Positions 3,253-5,819 of a DNA stretch of 5,819 nt are shown here, one piece after another. This DNA comes from Candidatus Aenigmatarchaeota archaeon. Its GTDB lineage: Archaea; Aenigmatarchaeota; Aenigmatarchaeia; Aenigmatarchaeales; Aenigmatarchaeaceae. Under the pieces are notes generated by a model that was not told the DNA's origin, did not search any database, and saw only the letters and a list, made by a program, of their open reading frames with translations. The stretch covers positions 1 through 5,819 of the forward strand of contig JAAOXY010000090.1 of assembly GCA_018221065.1 (NCBI GenBank), given 5' to 3'. The translations under genes and the position numbers were made by a program. Position 1 is the stretch's first letter. Every line of letters begins with the position of its first letter.

Positions 3253-5819
3253 ATGAAAAAAATGATAGTACTTACAATGTTTTGTATTCTGATTTCTTCT
3301 ACAGCTGTATATGCAGCACAATGTTCTTCATATGGTGACTCAGGAAGTTGTGGAGCAGCATCAAATGATGAATTTTATGCATGCTGGTGGTATAATGCAG
3401 ATGAATATTTCCCAGGAAGTTCTGAAGTGTGTGGTATGCAATCAGCTTCATGTCCTCTTGTAGCTGCTGAAGCTAACTGTGATGGTGAATGGGCACAAGT
3501 ACCTGAAGCTGGATGTTACTGGGATGGTATGTGTAATTCTTGTGATCAATTATTCGAAGGACCATGTGGCACAGAAACTTTTTGTGAATGGGATGCTTCA
3601 GCCTTTATTTGTAAAGGTTCATTGGGTGGTACTTGTTCTGCTTTATATTCAGATCAAGGTTCATGTGATTTTGCAACAAATAATGCTGGTCTTCAATGTG
3701 AATGGGAGTTTACAAATTCAGTTTGTCAAATAAGTGTAGCCGAAGCAATGCTTGATTGTTCCGGGCTTCTTCCTCATGGTTCTTCAGCCTGTGATAAAGA
3801 AATGGTAAATGGTTTTAGTTGTTTTTGGGATGAAGGTAATCCAGGAAATGAATGTTCTATGTGTGTCAATTTTAATCAAGGTGGTTGTGATGCTGAACCT
3901 AATTGTCAGTGGGATGCTCCAACTACATGTGTAGGAATTTTAGAAACAGTCGCGCAAGCTGAAAGCTGTGATGATGGAATAGAAAACCAAGACGAAACAT
4001 GTATTGATGGTGGTGGAATATGTGGTCCTCTTTGTGCAGCAGGAGAAGGATGTTCTGATACTAATCTTGATTGTGAATCTGGTGGAGTTGCGGTAGTTTG
4101 TGTTGATAATGTATGTTCTTCTTGTACAAATTTAGTTCAAGACGGGGATGAAACAGATGTTGATTGTGGTGGTACATGTAATTCAGAACTTCTATTATCA
4201 TGTATATTAGAACAAACTTGTGATGCAGATTCTGATTGTTCAACAAGTTATTGTAGAGAAGGTGAATGTAGGGTAGATTGTGAACAACATCATGAAGATT
4301 GTACTTCTTGTTTAGCTGAGGATAGTACTTGTGATTATTATACTTCAGGCGGAGCAGGATATTGTTTTTATAATGATTTTGTATCGGGTAGTTGTGACGA
4401 ACCTCGTAGTGTAGATTTTTATATTACTGCTTGTTATGAATCAAGTTGTTCCGTTAATGTGTTACCTGCAAATGCAGGATGTGGTTATCAAACAGATGCA
4501 TGTGATAATAATTATTTTAATGGAGTATATTGTTATACTGATAATATATGTACTAATCAATATACACCATCTCATTGTTCAAATGGGCTAAAAGATGCTC
4601 ATATAGGAGAAACAGATGTTGATTGTGGTTCAGGTTCAGGTTGTGGATTATGTGCTACATGGGAATCATGTATAACAATTGCTGATTGTAGTGGTTCAGA
4701 TCAGTGTGATGCTAATAGACAATGTTTTTCAGGTCAAAATGATTATGAATCATCTGAAACAACCATTGTGACCAAAGCTGGTTTTGAAGTTTGGCAATCT
4801 GGTCTTTCGCAAGAATATTATCATTCAGGAAATACTGTAATTTTGGGGGATGAAACAGGACAGAATATATACGCACTTATTCAGTCATGGTTTGTAGATA
4901 GTTCTGAAACATGGGATTTGACAAATGTTTTTGTTAGTACATCATCAAATTCATTAGGATATGAAATTGATTGGACAATTCCTGAAGATGTTGGAGGCAT
5001 TGCTCCATTAAATCTTGATCTTCCAATAAATCACATTGTGGATGGATTAGTTCCAGTAAATCCGAATAGAGATCCAGGATATGCTGTTTGTTGTCCTCAG
5101 GGTTCATTTTCATCAACATGTGCAGGATTATTTATTTCAAGAGAAGTATATTATGGATTTGATCTCAATAAATATTATGTTTGTCAGAACCTAGTTGGTT
5201 CATCTGGATCATCACAAGGTGAAACAAACCTTACAATAAATAGTTCAGTAGAAGGAACATCAGCTGTAGTAGGAGCACCCATTGAATTTTATGCATATTA
5301 TTTTAATGAAACAAATGGTACTGCACTGACAAACACAACTTCAAATTGTAGTGGATATATTAATTCTTCTTTAAGATACTTTGATTACGACTCAGGAGAT
5401 ACAAGATGGGAATATAATTACACATCTGGTTATAGTACACTAGGAATAAAAAACTGGAATGTAACTTGTAATACAACTGCTGCAGGTCATTATAATTTGT
5501 CAGCAAGTGATACAGTTAGTGTAACTTTAGTTCCATATAGTGAAGATCAAGAATTTAATGTTACAGTAAATAGTACTGATCCAAGAGTTGTGGATACAAA
5601 GTGTTATGATAGTAACACAGGAAGTTCATTAACTGTAACACCAACTGCATTTTCAACAACAACGGTAATTTGTAATGCAACTGTTTATGATTCAAATGGT
5701 TGTTTAGATTATAATTCAACAACACCGTTAGGTGAATTCTATTATGCAGGAGGTCCGCAGTGTGGTGCAAACAATCATACAGATTGTTATAACAATGCAA
5801 GTTGTGAATGGACTGGCAG
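3253..5819 (+). CDS. Large secreted Cys-rich, glycosylation-prone surface protein, partial
   Basis: The frame opens at ATG 3253 and runs 855 codons without a stop to the window edge. Residues 1-21 form a Sec signal peptide (MKKM, hydrophobic core, cleavage after AVYA). Residues 22-496 hold 60 cysteines (about one in eight), nearly all TGT. This part begins with C-x-W modules (CYWD at 88, CEWD 111, CEWE 149, CFWD 190, CQWD 218), then three repeats of an ETDVDCG type (about 239-288, 291-339, 442-491). Residues about 497-600 lack Cys. Residues about 657-835 look like beta-sandwich (Ig-like) domains and contain almost all N-glycosylation sequons. A further C-x-W module starts at 837 (CEW at 851-853). 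Similar architectures occur in archaeal and bacterial surface proteins; adhesion or cell-cell contact is inference. No enzyme motif or anchor is seen; an anchor may lie beyond the edge. Confidence 0.9.
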   Translation, partial: MKKMIVLTMFCILISSTAVYAAQCSSYGDSGSCGAASNDEFYACWWYNADEYFPGSSEVCGMQSASCPLVAAEANCDGEWAQVPEAGCYWDGMCNSCDQLFEGPCGTETFCEWDASAFICKGSLGGTCSALYSDQGSCDFATNNAGLQCEWEFTNSVCQISVAEAMLDCSGLLPHGSSACDKEMVNGFSCFWDEGNPGNECSMCVNFNQGGCDAEPNCQWDAPTTCVGILETVAQAESCDDGIENQDETCIDGGGICGPLCAAGEGCSDTNLDCESGGVAVVCVDNVCSSCTNLVQDGDETDVDCGGTCNSELLLSCILEQTCDADSDCSTSYCREGECRVDCEQHHEDCTSCLAEDSTCDYYTSGGAGYCFYNDFVSGSCDEPRSVDFYITACYESSCSVNVLPANAGCGYQTDACDNNYFNGVYCYTDNICTNQYTPSHCSNGLKDAHIGETDVDCGSGSGCGLCATWESCITIADCSGSDQCDANRQCFSGQNDYESSETTIVTKAGFEVWQSGLSQEYYHSGNTVILGDETGQNIYALIQSWFVDSSETWDLTNVFVSTSSNSLGYEIDWTIPEDVGGIAPLNLDLPINHIVDGLVPVNPNRDPGYAVCCPQGSFSSTCAGLFISREVYYGFDLNKYYVCQNLVGSSGSSQGETNLTINSSVEGTSAVVGAPIEFYAYYFNETNGTALTNTTSNCSGYINSSLRYFDYDSGDTRWEYNYTSGYSTLGIKNWNVTCNTTAAGHYNLSASDTVSVTLVPYSEDQEFNVTVNSTDPRVVDTKCYDSNTGSSLTVTPTAFSTTTVICNATVYDSNGCLDYNSTTPLGEFYYAGGPQCGANNHTDCYNNASCEWTG
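3967..4725 (+). repeat. Three ETDVDCG-type Cys repeats in the secreted protein
   Basis: Repeat A (residues 239-288) is degenerate: CDDGIENQDETCIDGGG, then Cys pairs. Repeat B (291-339) is the best copy: DGDETDVDCGGTC, then C-x5-C-x5-C-x4-C-x4-C. Repeat C (442-491) reads HIGETDVDCGSGSGC, then a similar Cys ladder. The pattern resembles the Cys-rich repeat with DG-x-ETDVDCGG at its head found in many secreted bacterial and archaeal proteins. Copies B and C share a 21-base identical DNA stretch (4150-4170 and 4609-4629). A and B are adjacent; B and C are separated by about 100 residues of other Cys-rich sequence. Confidence 0.75.

Noticed and set aside
3100..3321. Minus-strand reading frame of 73 residues containing the phrase DRAGFEPAITPLPRE
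   Set aside because: This is the well-known false protein produced by translating a tRNA gene backwards. It covers tRNA-Ala and the ends of its neighbours.
3479..5800. Several short reading frames on both strands within the secreted-protein gene
   Set aside because: They are shadows of the 855-codon frame. They are rich in His, Leu, Asn and Gln as expected from reading this composition in other frames, and have no ribosome binding sites or domains.
1..5819. CRISPR array, toxin-antitoxin pair, transposase or integrase
   Set aside because: No regular short repeats with spacers and no matching protein motifs were found on either strand.

Overview
This AT-rich window looks archaeal. It has three tRNA genes with genomically encoded CCA ends, two of them with introns in the anticodon loop. 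One intron forms a bulge-helix-bulge (BHB), the archaeal tRNA splicing motif. It also has GGTGAT-type ribosome binding sites, TATA boxes about 30 bases ahead of genes, a COG1395-like archaeal HTH regulator and a Cys-rich, sequon-rich secreted protein. The very compact layout (genes overlapping or abutting tRNAs) and the protein style fit a small-genome DPANN-type archaeon (Woesearchaeota/Pacearchaeota/Nanoarchaeota-like). That placement is inference, not proof.

Layout. Bases 1-1160, minus strand: the N-terminal part of an ACT-domain protein, preceded in transcription order by a 299-residue HTH regulator whose two flanking regions look like copies of each other. A 36-base divergent promoter region (1161-1196) separates the regulator from the plus-strand genes. 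Bases 1197-1604: an intron-containing tRNA, probably Ile(UAU), then an 89-residue two-helix membrane protein with a good ribosome binding site. Bases 1653-2564: the most unusual part. A tRNA-Val 5' half (1653-1680) stands behind a TATA box but does not continue into a tRNA. Instead come a hairpin, a T-run and a two-motif LAGLIDADG homing endonuclease. The endonuclease reading frame ends inside a second, near-identical copy of the same tRNA 5' half (2451-2478), which does continue into a complete tRNA-Val(UAC) with a 36-base BHB intron. Bases 2579-3206: an HD-domain phosphohydrolase-like protein whose stop codon shares its last base with the first base of a tRNA-Ala(GGC). Bases 3253-5819: the first 855 codons of a secreted Cys-rich protein, open to the window edge.

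How it fits together. The endonuclease unit looks like a 798-bp mobile insertion in tRNA-Val. It appears to have taken over the old tRNA promoter while carrying a replacement 5' half, so that the tRNA is rebuilt downstream. The Ile tRNA/89-residue gene and the Val tRNA/HD gene/Ala tRNA sets are spaced as mixed tRNA-mRNA transcription units. In two places a protein stop codon lies in or at a tRNA 5' end, so tRNA 5' processing and translation of the upstream gene would compete. The large secreted protein is an independent gene with its own TATA box and is probably a cell-surface or adhesion protein.
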